62,000 nucleotides of DNA from Tubiluchus corallicola (GCA_030141605.1 JAQGDQ010000152.1:1-62000), one strand, 5' to 3'. Positions 39,432 through 51,455 are shown, numbered from the stretch's first letter. Notes: a model not told the origin generated them from the letters alone. A program made the numbers and translations.

Positions 39432-40776
39432 GTACGTTAGCACCTATTTTTTCATGGTTCGTCACAGTGATAAAGTGAGATTTGCAAATAGACAACTAAT
39501 AACTAACTTTACAAATGTACTTGAACTTTTCCTGTGGAAGTTTTGTTTAACAGAGATTAGTGATACAGGGATGCAGTGAATATGAATATCCAGGAATATA
39601 TTCAGGGATATATCCTTGTATGGTTATCAGACTTATGCGAAGCTATCTTTACATCCATATGTCCAGGATTTATCCAGGATTTCCTTTGCAGTTTTGTATG
39701 TTTCATTTTCCATCACTTCCTCCAGCTGAAATTTAAATAAAAAAAAGACTTTCAAATGATCGTTTGCTTGTCTATCAGTAATTTTTTATGAGTAAAATTT
39801 TGTAACACTTTTAAGCGTAGTTTATCTGCTACAGATTCACAAAACATCAATGTAAATCCATGGCTCTTTCGTCACCTATTTGTTTTCTTACTTTAAAGGA
39901 AAAGTCAAGCCTTCTGGGAAGTCAGACTTGTTTCAATGTTTCCGAAAAATGTTAGAAGGATTTGCTCAACAGTGTGACAAGTGCCTCGTGTAATTATTAA
40001 AATCCCTTTAATATAGCTATCATTAAATGCTTTAGCACTCCCATTTTCAACCTGCATTTTTCCACCAATGATGTCGTTTATCGGCTGAAGAAAAATAGCA
40101 CACTCTCAATTTGTGTCAAAACTGATATAAGTTTTTACAAAAAAAATAGCTAGTTTGTCTTGTGATATTTTTGCTTGAACATTAGGTAAGCTGCAGAAGT
40201 TTTAATTAATTTAAGCAGCGGCGAACACTTACGAACATTCACGATACGCTTACCAAATGTCACGGAATCCAACTGTTACATTATAATTTTCAAAAGATTG
40301 GCGGCTACCACCAAACCTGAAAATTTCTATACAGTGGTAATATACAGTAACTTTATACTTTTCAGGCTCTTCTTTACAAATTTCTTTCTTATATTTTTCT
40401 AAGTGACAACAGTAAAGTAAACCCAACATGCTAAATGACATTTCCTTTCCTTTAATACAATTTGGCTTTAATAAAATGATTCTAATAGCATACAGTAGGA
40501 TTCTAAAAAGTGCCACTCAATATTAGCCTGTAACCCACAAGATGAAAAAGGTAAATATATAAAGACTGCATAACAAAATCACTAAAATGACCACTAATAA
40601 CAAGTTAATAGACCTCTGTAAGAAATTGTCAACAATGACTGCAGCAAGCTAAATGGTTTTATCAAAATTTCTTATGTTCACAAAAGCGCACTTTAGTTAA
40701 TAGATGATATTCCTTTCTCGCCTGCAACTAACTTGCCACAGAATTACTCACTGTTGATAATGCTTCCAGGCTTTAC
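39432..40776. other. Convergent 3' region between tectonin and LNPK exons
   Basis: No further tectonin or lunapark exon is recognised; much of it is the dispersed repeat copy A. Confidence 0.5.
39892..40460. repeat. Dispersed repeat, copy A
   Basis: Shares many segments in the same order with 53940-54740: GCCTTCTGGGA, GTTAGAAGGATTT, GCTCCCATTTT-like, AAGTTTTTACAAAAAAAATAG, TACAAATTTCTTT and CCTTTCCTTTAAT. The spacing differs by indels. A non-autonomous mobile element is likely; the termini are not defined. Confidence 0.65.
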
Positions 40777-42027
40777 CTTTTTCATAATTTCAAGCTGGAC
40801 TAACATTAACAAAAATTGGAAGATTGCCAAAAAACTGAACTACGATTATTAGAAAAAGGAAAACCGGAGTTTTTCACTTACCACTCTCCTCTCCTTTTCT
40901 CTAAGATCTTGCAACGCAAACTCTGAAATGCAAATTGAAATGCCGTTAGTCATCAGAACATTTGTACAATTCAGTACTGGTGCATTCTTGAACGAGTCTA
41001 TAGATCAATAAAACTAAACAAAGTGCACTTTTAAACGTGTGTATTGATCGACACAGACGATTTTTAAGTCTAACCATCATAATGCTGACTCACCAAGAAG
41101 CTAAGTGAGCATTTATTTTTTTCAATTTCTTTACAAAATTGTTCAAAAATAAACTCTGGCACCAGCGTTTAACATTTCAAAAACTGTTTAAAGACTGGCC
41201 TTTCAAATAAGCCTTCTTGAACCACTGTAATATAGCTGTTGCAGGTGCAAATGTTTTGGTCCATTACCTCTTCTCAAGGTAGTATATGCATTGGAAGCCA
41301 CAATATATTAGACTGTAGCCCAACCTCTAGACTACTTTTTCTACTCTGACATTGTATAGGTGGAACTTGTCATGTACGCACGTCTTTGTTGCATTTAAAA
41401 ATTATCTTATAATTATACTGCTACCTTTTACTAACATTCTGGCTTTTTCTCGACTCAATATTGGACCAACAATGTATGTATGCATTTTAGCTTCTTTAGT
41501 GTAACGTAGTAATCTGTAGCACTTATTTTCTAGCACTTTTATTTCACTAGATTTGTAGATGTAGTAGTTGTAGACTACAGAAAATTTGTATTTTTGCAGA
41601 ATAAACTACATAGATATGGGAACGCAACTTTGATTTGAGCGTATACATTACAATAGCTACTTAATTAATGAGTATTTTCTACAGAAATTCATACACAAAA
41701 CTGAATGCACAAAGGAAGTAACTGTGTTACTGCTCTGTTTTTGCAATGCCTGAACATGACCCTGATTAAAACTGTTTCATATAATGTCAAATATGAATAC
41801 ATAAATTGCATTCTTAGATTTACAACGCATTCTTTAGTCTTGGGCATGAACATTGTAAACTCAGTTTCACTTACTCCAATACAAATCATGTCTTGAATGA
41901 AAGTTTAAATAGCTTTAACAAGAATCATACCTAGCGATGACAAAAATGAAATGTACAGACAACCTCGGGTCTGTAAAGACATATTTCCAAAAAACATTTA
42001 TAGTTATATATATGTATATTTCATATT

Positions 42028-42081
<54 letters not shown>

Positions 42082-44198
42082 TATATATAGATTATAATAT
42101 ATGTACATATAGATTATATACATATATAATGAAATATATACATTATATAGTTCATAAAGACACAAACACAACAATGGCTGCATATAATGCTAACAAAAAT
42201 CACGAAATAAAACTAAAATTATGTGTTACACAGCAACCTAGTCACGTATCTGAGCTGCATGAGGAAATGTCTTGTCTGTGTAAAACTCTTACCATTTTCA
42301 CTGATTTTTCGAATGTAAATCCAATGTATCAGCTTCTTCATTCCCCACATTCTAAAATTCAAATTAGAAAAAACAAATTAGAAACAAACCAATGAAACAT
42401 TCTTTCAAAGTTATACAAAATAGTCCAAGATAAGATGGGTGATTGCTTCCCCAAATTGTAATAACACCCTTCAGAGTATCAGGGGCATAAACATCCGTAT
42501 TCAAGATTCATCTAAATTCATTTAAACAAATTCAGTTTTATCAAAGTTAAAGAATTAAATTCTATTCAAATTTGACAGTTTCTCTTATTTTTTGTCAAGA
42601 TCTTCCAAAGGCTGGCTGGTGGTTACGCACCTAGAAACAAAGCAGGCCAACAAACATTGCTAAAAAGACTAGAAAGTTCATATTAATGCCTCCTCGATGT
42701 ACAGTACTAGGACCAATTGATTAATTTTATTCGAGTATAATTTATTTAAGTATAATCGATCCGGGTTTTTCTTTTCCATCTTCGATTTGTTTTTTCATTA
42801 GATACAAATCATTTGCATTATCAATGCCATTTTCAATTTATTTTTCAAAAACCCACAAAAATTACACCACAAAATAACCGTCATTGTGGAAAATCAAGTA
42901 ATACAGTTCTACCTTTGCTCAGTAGCTTAGCAAGATGGCGCCACTGCTTAGACATGAAGGTTTCTCATAGACACGAACATGACACACTCTTCAAATGTAC
43001 TGGTTTTGTCATAAAATAGCAGAAAATGGCACAAAACAATTATAATCGATTATACGATCGATTTCATATCCGATTAATCTATCATAAAAATGTACTAATG
43101 CCCCACCACTAATGCGTAATAAGCCTAATAACTCAAAAACTCTAATTGTTACCCTAATGGAAATGCGAGAAAAGGCAGTGAATAGAGGAGCTGGCTCTCC
43201 CATGTCTGCGGAAAGTAGAAGAAGTAAAACAAGACGACGGCAATTAAGTAGATGATGAAAGAATAGAGGTACACCGTGCCAATGATGTGCTTCAGACGAT
43301 ACTGGTTGTGCCTCTTAAACTCCTGTATTGCACGAACGTCCTGAAAACATGTTACACAGAACGTGTACAATACCCACAGCTATACAGTATCATACTTATA
43401 TGTAACATGGCCTAAACGGCAATCATAACTCGAAATTACGTCTGAACAAATGTAGTTTACTTTAAAAACGACAACTGTGGCACAAAAAAAGATTTCAGCC
43501 ATTTCACAAAGCACAAAAACCAAAGTTTGAATACTAGTCACTAGTTGTTGAAGATATTGTGCGAAGAACAATCCTAATGCCATATTGTGATAAAATTTAT
43601 TCTAACACTTATAAGAAGTGTTATAAAAAGTTTTCATCATAATCTCATTCTACTTAGCTTTGCATCATAACATTTTACTCAGTTTTTCCATAAAAATCAA
43701 TTTTCTTTGAGGAAATAGTAATACGTGTACTACGAAAATAATCTCAAATTAAAATTTCTAGAAATATGACACTAATCATCCAGTTGCTTAGTCTCTCTGC
43801 CACTTGTTTGCACAAATTTTCAGTCTCAAGGTTGGCCTCGAGAAATTTACAGTATCTGAAGCCAATAGAAGAAGCCCAACGAAAAATGTTTTGTATCAAG
43901 GTTTTACAAATACATAGGCCTAGATTAGTAAGAAACCTGCTTCGATCTCTGTGTTACTATTCTGCATAAATATTTGATCTAAAAGCTCACTTTCTGTAGA
44001 ACCAGTAACTAATACAAAAAAGTGGCACAGAAACAAGTCAACCAGACTATTTGCATTAAACTGACATACTTAAGAACTCACCGTCACAAAGTATTCAATT
44101 TTGCATATAAGTTCGTGTATGAAATTAAAAAGAATAAATTGTAATAATCAGCAAACCTTGTCAATCTGTTCCAAGATTTCCACTCTTGTTGGAGATGA
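40777..44198 (-). CDS. LNPK: Lunapark (ER junction protein), partial, five internal exons
   Basis: Minus-strand exons in order: 44198-44157 (R-V-E-I-L-E-Q-I-D-K), 43340-43153 (I-Q-E-F-K-R-H-N-Q, then the first transmembrane helix and YSLPFLAFPL), 42351-42293 (W-G-M-K-K-L-I-H-W-I-Y, second helix), 40922-40882 (F-A-L-Q-D-L-R-E-K) and a probable 18-base micro-exon 40794-40777 (LEIMKK). The phases are compatible throughout. Order and motifs match the conserved N-terminal half of lunapark (VEVLE-x-IDK, EF-x-x-x-N, two membrane hairpin helices, LKxxRKKILEEVME coiled coil). The protein stabilises three-way junctions of the endoplasmic reticulum. The initiator exon and the C-terminal zinc-ribbon exons were not found. 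They may lie inside other introns or outside, so truncation is possible. Confidence 0.8.
40923..42292 (-). other. LNPK intron with AT microsatellite
   Basis: 1.4 kb without recognised exons. A TA/AT dinucleotide run occupies about 42036-42077. Confidence 0.6.
42036..42077. repeat. (TA)n microsatellite
   Basis: About 40 bases of alternating TA after a short CA run. It gives a spurious Y-I repeat frame. Confidence 0.95.
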
Positions 44199-45714
44199 CT
44201 AAAAAAGAAAGGAGTCATTATAGTTGAAACTGGATTCGTTTCAAGTTTATAAATAGTCAATATTGGAGTCGTACTGGTAAAGTACCCAGGGCTAAGACCG
44301 GATCCAGAAACTGCCCAGCATTCGCACTAAGCATGCAATACTAGAAACATACAGTGCATTTCTAGAAAACAGCGAAGCACCTTTAGCAGTGACATGATGC
44401 AGGATCAAATTAAATTCATAAGCAACCACTGTCTACATTCAATTATGTAGAAAAAGCAGGGGGTACTGCCATGCACTGATGCAAGTAAGCTACGTATATG
44501 TATTCTCACACTTATCTCAATTTCTAAGATCTCCCTTAGTCCTAACTTTAGTAACAAAAAAATATTCGGTGAAAGAAAACAACGCATAGTACCTGACTTT
44601 ACAGAATACAGAATAATTTATTTGTTGAGCCTGGGCTTTAAACGTTTAGTTTTACGGTACAGATTATGCAGTACAGACACTGGAAACTGCAACAAGATAT
44701 CACGCTATTATATTTTTATACGCGTAGTACTAAAGTAAAAGTAAAACTAAAAGTAAGAAGTAGTTATACTAGGCCCTAATGTACAAACCCGAAATCTGGA
44801 CAACACTAAGCCCATTCTGGAAAGCCGTTTAACACTCGATGACTGATGTGCATAAACTTATGGGTCGCAAAAATATCACGATCTGTTAAAACCATTTAAT
44901 TAAACACACTTAGGAACTTTACAAATAATTTTACAACCGGGCGCTGCCATATTTGGAAGTGAACTGTGAAGTGAATCAACAGCTATGTTTAACTGGATCC
45001 AATTTGTCGTTTTCATATGTTGGCTATTTTATTCCAGTTTTATTGGTATAGAAAAAATCTGACCTCGAAAATTTTAGTAGCTTTATCAGTTTATCGGTAA
45101 TTATAAGAGAATCATAAATATACCACTGAACTTTTGTACCATACAAAGTTCATATATAAATAAACTAAGACGAATTGATAAAAATGTTTCTTATGCGAAT
45201 CAACTACCAGAGCGACACACGTGGTCACAGTGAATGGTGAAACTTTGGCACTGCCTCGAGATGAAACTCTTGAAACTCAACAGCGTAGTTTTGGTGTGAC
45301 TGAGCAGGTGGATGAATTTCGCTTCTAACGTCGATTTTTTTTATTGAGCATAGTAATATCAGATACTCCGTTCCCCTTATGTTTTTTATTCTTGCGTTTT
45401 TTATTAAAATTTCGTGCTTTTCACATATTACTGATTCATTTCACTGAAACTGAAAGGTATATTGTAAATTTGCAACATCATCGTGAAAGTATAGACATTA
45501 CGCAATGCCTTGTCATTTGTGAGTTCTAACATAACACGTCTGGTAACATAGCTAGTCCAAGCTGGCAAAATGTGTTAAGAACTCTTATGATACATTATCG
45601 CTAGTGTTTTTGTATTAATTAGGAATCGTATTGTTGATATACAAAACGCAGTCCGTCCAGTACTGTTCAATTCGCTTTTTAGTTGTATTTTATCAAGTTT
45701 TTACATATTTCCAG
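44199..45714. other. Upstream regions of LNPK (-) and RRN3 (+), head to head
   Basis: Both genes must start here or use 5' exons here. I could not identify the initiator exon of either. A bidirectional promoter is possible. Confidence 0.4.
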
Positions 45715-47389
45715 GATTTAGAATACCAGTTCGGCGATATGATGGAAGCAGTCGGATCACCAGGGTCAGAACTAGAGACGTGTATACAGCAATACCGTCA
45801 CGGGTTATCCACAGAGTTGGATAAGTTTTTGGGGATACTAAAGGACCCAGAAGCGCAAACATCAACTTTAACACATTGCTTGTCTGAACTCGAACACTGT
45901 GTGTCGCACCTCGACGAAGATTTGAAATTTTTAATCAAGAGTGCACTTAATGTAAAATGGGCAGGTCATGATCCAAGTCTGGCTATGCAGTATACCAAAT
46001 TTGTTTTGGAACTAGTTGTACCTCATAGTTCATATATTCAACCTCTTTTACACATTTGCGTCCGTTTATTTTCTCCCATTCCTACAGAAAATACAGACAA
46101 AGAAGTCAAAGATGCTGTTGCACAGGAACAAATATTTCACGATGTTCATACGTTGTTACAGATGCTGGTAAAAATCATTCCTAGAGCTCCGTCTATTTTG
46201 CTAGAAGTCATTGGTCAACGTTATCCGTTCAAAGGTCGTAACACTCAAACACATTTATGTTACGTGCAGAACTTGCTGCGCATTTGTATGTATGTGCCCA
46301 GTCTGAGAGGTCACATTCTAGAGCTGATTATTAGCAGGGTGATGTTGTTCGACACGATATTGTCCAGGGACGACATTAGTAAAATAATAAATCTTGATGA
46401 AGTCGATGATGAAATCTTCGACATGGAAGGTGTGAAGTCAACTCTAGGCAAGGAGGCTTCAGAAGCTGAGATGATTTACGATAAACTGGACAATCTGATG
46501 CGTGTACTATTTAGTTTTGTGCAAAACTGTTGTCACACAGATGATGCTTTTGACTGGAAAGCAACACAGGTTCTCTATCGGGAGATCACCTCTTCTTTTG
46601 AAAGCGTAGTGCTCCCGACCCATTCTTCCGGACACGTTCAGTTTTTGATCTTCTACCTGTGCAGCTTTCGGCAGGCTCTTTCGGATGCCTTCATTGATTT
46701 TTTATGGAAACGCTTTCAGGCTTTAAACGTGTCTGTTGTGCTGAAGCAGAACTGCCTAGGCTACATGAGTGGCTTTGTAGCGAGAGCCAAGTTTGTACCA
46801 GTTTCTTCAGTGAAGACGCTACTTAAGCTTCTTTGTGCTTGGATAAACGAATACATCAATACAGTAGACAGTCAGAGCGGTAGCATCTCAGAGCAACACA
46901 ACGTCTTCTACGCGGCTTGTCAGGCTGCATTATACATCTTCGTTTTTCGGCACGATGATTTGTCCGACATGAAAGGTGGAATGGGTTTCCTGCACAGTTT
47001 GAACTTTCAAAGAATTGTTACATGTGAATTAAATCCACTGCGGGTGTGCCATCCTCTAGTGACGCACGATTTTGCATCATTAACTCGAGCTCTGCAAATA
47101 GCCTATTGTTATACAGTCATTGAGCATAATAATAGGAGTGCTTCCATGGTAACTACAAGCAATATTCTCGGTTTTTCCATACGATCCATATCGGTTACGT
47201 AAATCTAGCTCATTTGTGGCACCATTATATAGAGAATACAAATTGGTGCAACACCTAGAACAGACACGCAGTGCAGATGACGATTATGATGATGATTTTC
47301 TTCAATATGGGGAATCGCCTGGTTTCAAACATTCACCATTCTTGTTAGGTTCTCCGCCTGTCGAGAATTTTCCGATAATGTCATTGTAA
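45715..47389 (+). CDS. RRN3: RNA polymerase I initiation factor RRN3 / TIF-IA (frameshift near the 3' end)
   Basis: It bridges RNA polymerase I to the core factor at rDNA promoters in the nucleolus. One long exon begins after TTTCCAG in phase 0, with ATGs at 45739 and 45742. Conserved segments are visible: F-V-L-E-L-V-V-P-H, C-Y-V-Q-N-L-L-R-I, L-P-T-H-S-S-G-H-V-Q-F, FYLCSF, F-V-A-R-A-K-F-V-P, FVFRHDD, LNFQRIV, L-N-P-L-R-V-C and an E-H-N-N-R match. The frame then shifts by one at TTTTT (47172-47176). After the shift F-P-Y-D-P-Y-R-L-R-K-S-S and an acidic tail (D-D-D-Y-D-D-D-F) lead to S-P-P-V-E-N-F and TAA at 47387. From the first ATG, about 549 codons, shorter than the human protein (651), so an N-terminal exon is probably missing. 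The extra T looks like an assembly error or a null allele. Confidence 0.9.
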
Positions 47390-47793
47390 CATTGGCTATA
47401 ATGATTATGCTAGTTACTATTTATTGCCTTCATGTGGAGTATATTTGCTGGCAAGATCATGGCAATATTTGATTTTCAAATCTTGATAATGGTACCCTTT
47501 TTATTATTTCCTGGTAGGTTATTTCTGTAAAATGTAAGATCTGAAATTATGTTTGCCTCCCAATTGTTGTTTAATTTACCCAGGTGCCATAATAATTGGC
47601 TTGCAGCTAAACCCTACTTATTTTGTCAGAGATAAGGCACTGTCAGACTGAGACCCAGGTGTGGATGTCTTAACCTAAATACATGATTTAATTATTCATT
47701 AATTCATTTATTAACCTTGTGTTGCACAAAATTAAATCAAGTACTACAGCACTTGGGCCACATGTAATTTGAATGTATGTTGAAAGACAATGT

Positions 47794-47883
47794 AATCATG
47801 TTCTGTGCTGAAAGGTCAAAAATATGAAAACATGTATGAATCATGTTCTGTGCTGAAAGGTCAAAAATATGAAAACATGTATG
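47794..47883 (+). repeat. 45-bp tandem duplication
   Basis: Two identical 45-base copies abut at 47838/47839, each starting AATCATGTTCTGTGCTG. Confidence 0.95.
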
Positions 47884-48617
47884 AACTAAGAAGTAGCTTG
47901 TATCATTATAACCTCATTGCTTTTTTGTTGTACTTAATATGTTATTAAGAAAAACAACTCAGAATGTAAAAGTGAAATCAGTATTAGAATTATATTTTTT
48001 TGTGTAATTTTAGTAAGCCTTAAGGGAACGAACAAGTCACTTAGCATGTCAAAAATACAAAAAAGAAATGTACAAAAGTTAATTTATACTACTGCTGTGT
48101 AGGAATTCTTAGGCACTGTCGGTATGTCATAATTATGTCATCAAATTTTGGCACAATTGATGGACTTTGTGACATTTCGTAAGCGCATTGTGGCTTTTCA
48201 TAATTGTGCTCTAATTAAACTAATTCAGACTTCTGCAACTTACCTAATATTCATACAAAATTTATAAAAAATTATGCTTTTGATGGAAATTTAGCACGCT
48301 GTTTGGCTTTCAGATGAACGATGTCAGTGGAGGAACAATGGCTATTCAAAATTGTAGTGTTCAAGCCTGAAATGATTGGGACTTGAAAGTGATTTTACTA
48401 ATTAACGAGGCGCTTATTATTACTAAATCATTTTAACATTTTTTTTGTGAACATTGAAAAACCCAACTTCCAAAAAGCCTTGGCTTGTCCTTTAAATTTA
48501 CTGTAATGATATACAATCATAGACCAATGCCAGTTAGCAGTTTAAAAATTGAAGACATTTAATATTAAATGCACAATTTACAGAGCTGTGTGTATTTCAA
48601 AAATTAGATGATTTAAT

Positions 48618-48703
48618 GTGCTGTTAAGACACAATATGACTGACAGAATATAAAAAGCAAGTGCTGTTAAGACACAATATGACTGGCAGAATATAAAAAG
48701 CAA
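48618..48703 (+). repeat. 43-bp tandem duplication
   Basis: Two 43-base copies abut at 48660/48661, starting GTGCTGTTAAGACAC. They differ at one base (GACAG versus GGCAG). Confidence 0.95.
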
Positions 48704-49265
48704 GTCAACTATGTACAGGAAAAACACGGGTACCGTGCAGTATGAACAGTTCCAGAAGGCGATGCTAGATGGACAATAATAATAAACTTACAGTGTTTTG
48801 CAGAATTGTATATTTTTTACTTTTCTTGCTGGTCAAAGACATTCATGTGATAATTAGACTAACATGACATAAATAAAAGTCATGGATCCAAATTTATAAC
48901 TGCGTTTCAGTGATCACTTTAGTCCTGAAATAAATGAATACTAATCATGCATCTGCGGCTATGATACAACATTGGAAAGGGTGCTATCGGTCAGAGAAGG
49001 TTATTGACACAAAGTAATTTCAGACAATGAAATGAACATGACACATGAACACAATAATTGAGTGACATAGACAAAATTTTATTCAAATAAACAGTTTAGT
49101 ACAACAATTACTGTTGAATTTCACGAACAAGGACAAAATAAAAAAGCAACGAAACATTTTAATAAATACTTGAATTAATAAAAAATTCAATGTAAAAGAC
49201 CAAAAACATTATGACTGCAGGTAGTGATGCAATTACAAAGCAGCACAGATTCAACACACAGCTAG

Positions 49266-50234
49266 TCAGACACTTTTATTTCGGTGTCTTTTCTCATTTA
49301 AATGCATGCAGTCCTCTATCACAAAAGAATACCAGAGATATGGTAATGGTGCTGTACCCAGATGCCAAAGAGAGTGAGCGTCGAAGACCCAAAGTAGTGG
49401 TGGAAAATCCCCCAGTTCTAGTAATAATAATACATTGACTAATATCACAACAACAGCACATTTCCATGCATATTGCAGTCTCCGCCGATTCAACAAGTAC
49501 CATACCAGCCAGCCAGTAGAATTGACAGCACCTACCAAAACATTAACCTTCATGTTGTAACCGTAATCAAATCGTACAAAGGTTAAGAAGTACACATGTC
49601 TTGCAAAGAAAACGAGAATGAGCAAGCCAACTGTAGTGAGTTTCCATGGTTGCGTTGTACCCAATACACGTGCACACAAACCGAAGAAACAGTATAAAAC
49701 ACCGGACACAGCACACACATAATCCAAAATTTCCGTAAGTGGAAAATCACGAGTGTGAAACACGGATGACCATGTCCAGGCATTGATAGCCATGAAAGCG
49801 GAAACGGTCCATACATGGTACATGGGTGCTGAGACTGGTACTTTCTGGCGGAATCGCAGGTACATGTCCAGATGTGCAAGACCATTTAATATGGAAAATA
49901 TGGCAGAGGCAGGCTCTTGCATGCCTAAAAACCTGACAAATGGCCACTTGCCAAAAAACTGTGGAATGCCATGATTGCTAGATTTAAATGATTGCACAGT
50001 TTTCCACATGCATGAATATTTGCATTCGTCGGTGCATTCCCAGCCAAATACTCGTTCAAAGACTGGTTGGCTTGCATAGAAATGTGGCGCTGTAGTTTTA
50101 TTGCAGTTATTCTTTTGACACCAGGTTATACAGCGACGAAATACTTGTGAAGAATCACCCCTTGATGCCAAGCAAAGCCCAACACATGACGCAATTAAAA
50201 GCGTAAAAATTGCACAGCTCCAAACAGAACGCAT
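49266..50234 (-). CDS. PGAP3: PGAP3 / PER1, GPI-anchor lipid-remodelling protein, intron-free
   Basis: 322 codons in one open frame, close to the 320 of human PGAP3. It removes an sn-2 acyl chain from GPI anchors in the Golgi and belongs to the CREST membrane hydrolase superfamily. Visible: N-terminal signal peptide, a luminal cysteine-rich segment (C-x3-C, C-x3-C-x3-C-M-W), N-G-L-A-H, PMYH, N-A-W-x-W-S-x-V-FHTRD, L-T-E-x-x-D-Y, RFDYGYN, L-E-L-x-D-FPPL-x-W-V-x-DAH-x-L-WH. The FHTRD, DY and DAH...WH residues are the superfamily's conserved acidic/histidine set. I see no donor or acceptor within the coding region. It lies tail to tail with RRN3. Intactness argues for a functional gene; it could be an ancient retrocopy or simply intron-poor. 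Confidence 0.95.
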   Translation of the reverse strand: MRSVWSCAIFTLLIASCVGLCLASRGDSSQVFRRCITWCQKNNCNKTTAPHFYASQPVFERVFGWECTDECKYSCMWKTVQSFKSSNHGIPQFFGKWPFVRFLGMQEPASAIFSILNGLAHLDMYLRFRQKVPVSAPMYHVWTVSAFMAINAWTWSSVFHTRDFPLTEILDYVCAVSGVLYCFFGLCARVLGTTQPWKLTTVGLLILVFFARHVYFLTFVRFDYGYNMKVNVLVGAVNSTGWLVWYLLNRRRLQYAWKCAVVVILVNVLLLLELGDFPPLLWVFDAHSLWHLGTAPLPYLWYSFVIEDCMHLNEKRHRNKSV

Positions 50235-50573
50235 TTTCGATTTTTAATGACAGGCAAAGCCGTACCACATAACTTTTTTTATGCACACCGTCCAGTAAAG
50301 CATATTGCCAGAAGTTTGCTAAAAATGAAAATCAAGTCTATTAACATCTAATGACGCAGAAACGTAACTAGATTTACTACGATATTTGCACAACTTAACA
50401 AGAATATAAAATAAAATAATGGGAAACGAGAGTAACTACCGCGTAATTTTTACAGAATTTTCATTTTTGCATTGCTCTTCTTTTCACTAACGGGAATATC
50501 ATGCGAAAGCAAGGCGCACAGCAAAATTTATGTGCTTATTGTGATTTCAGGCTTTCTTAGTCCTGTGTTAATG
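50235..50573. other. 5' flank of PGAP3
   Basis: AT-rich, no recognised feature; presumed promoter and 5' UTR of the minus-strand gene. Confidence 0.4.
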
Positions 50574-51290
50574 TGTCACACAGATAAAAGCATAAGGAGC
50601 AACCCATAATCAAAGAGCCACAAGGTAAAGGTGTCTTCCATCTTAAATAAGGTGTATATCATGATGCGTAGTATGCTCCTTATTCTGTAAGGCGTTTAGC
50701 CATAATCCGTTTAGGCAATGCATGATTGTACATAATTATGTAATGTAGTAATTAGGGGTGAGCATCGAACGTTTGAATTGGAATTCAATTCGAACCTAAA
50801 ACTATAGATTCGGATAATTCAGCGCTTCCATCACGTTACGGTCTTTATCATTAAAGCAATTAAAACATCATGCAGTTAGCATAATTTACCTGTGATTCCT
50901 GTGCACAATTTTAAACAAATTATTAGTGGTTTTGCTGCAGAACAAAATTGAGTAATGTTCTTTGAAAGACTAGATTTTACTGGTGGTTCGAAAACTTGTT
51001 CAAAAGTCTTTCACCCTAAACTGAAATTCGAAATATTGAAGTTTTGTTCGATTCAAATACAAAAGTCACAACTCGATTTGAATTCTCTTTCCGGTAGAGA
51101 ATGTTCACCCCTAGTAATAATAGTAAAATGTCGTGCTTAAAAATTCCCCTTTCATGTTTATGAGACCATTCTGTTAAGATTTCTGTAAAGCACTGAAAGT
51201 GGCCCGTGAGGTGCCTATAGTGGATTATGGCTTACGATAGGCAGGGCTGCTTTAGATGGAAGATGGCAAATAGTTTATCTGTGTGAGATG
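50574..51290. mobile_element. Large inverted-repeat (foldback) element containing a MITE
   Basis: Left arm 50574-50722 and right arm 51209-51290 share, in inverted order, CACACAGATAAA, TCTTCCATCT(T)AAA and GCCATAATCC. The hAT-like element 50753-51113 sits between them, so it was inserted inside an older palindromic element. Confidence 0.55.
50753..51113. mobile_element. hAT-like MITE with terminal inverted repeats
   Basis: 361 bases bounded by TAGGGGTGA and TCACCCCTA-type ends. The flanking octamers are GTAGTAAT and GTAATAAT, matching at seven of eight positions, as expected for an 8-bp hAT target-site duplication. There is no coding capacity. Confidence 0.75.
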
Positions 51291-51385
51291 GGCCTTATGC
51301 GACAATAATTATGTGTTATAGTAAGCACCTTAGCAAAATATGGGTTCACGGTTAGGATAACTGTTGGGGGGATAATTATCTTAAT

Positions 51386-51455
51386 TGTTTTACCTCTGCC
51401 AAGGAAGTGATGCTTCAAAACAGTAAACAGTTTGTTTGTTTGTTTCATTGGTTTG
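51386..51455 (+). mobile_element. Fragment of a widespread invertebrate repeat (CTCTGCCAAGG ... GTTTGTTTG)
   Basis: TACCTCTGCCAAGGAAGT followed by a GTTT run resembles a dispersed repeat that I recall from many marine invertebrate genomes. It is truncated here. Confidence 0.45.

Larger units (their letters stand above)
47390..49265. other. 3' flank of RRN3 and PGAP3 (tail to tail)
   Basis: Non-coding. It holds two perfect or near-perfect tandem duplications (47794-47883 and 48618-48703). Confidence 0.6.

Noticed and set aside
40250-40516. 88-codon minus-strand frame considered as a lunapark C-terminal exon
   Set aside because: It lies within the dispersed repeat copy A and has no zinc-ribbon cysteines.
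41937-42395. 152-codon plus-strand frame with I-Y repeats
   Set aside because: The repeat comes from the TA microsatellite; the minus strand of the same interval holds a genuine lunapark exon.
45190-45320. Possible RRN3 first exon ending at GAGCAG/GTGGAT
   Set aside because: The frame is open but shows none of the conserved RRN3 N-terminal motif and has no supported start.
49211-49438. 75-codon plus-strand frame
   Set aside because: It is antisense to the C-terminal end of PGAP3, which is clearly coding on the minus strand.
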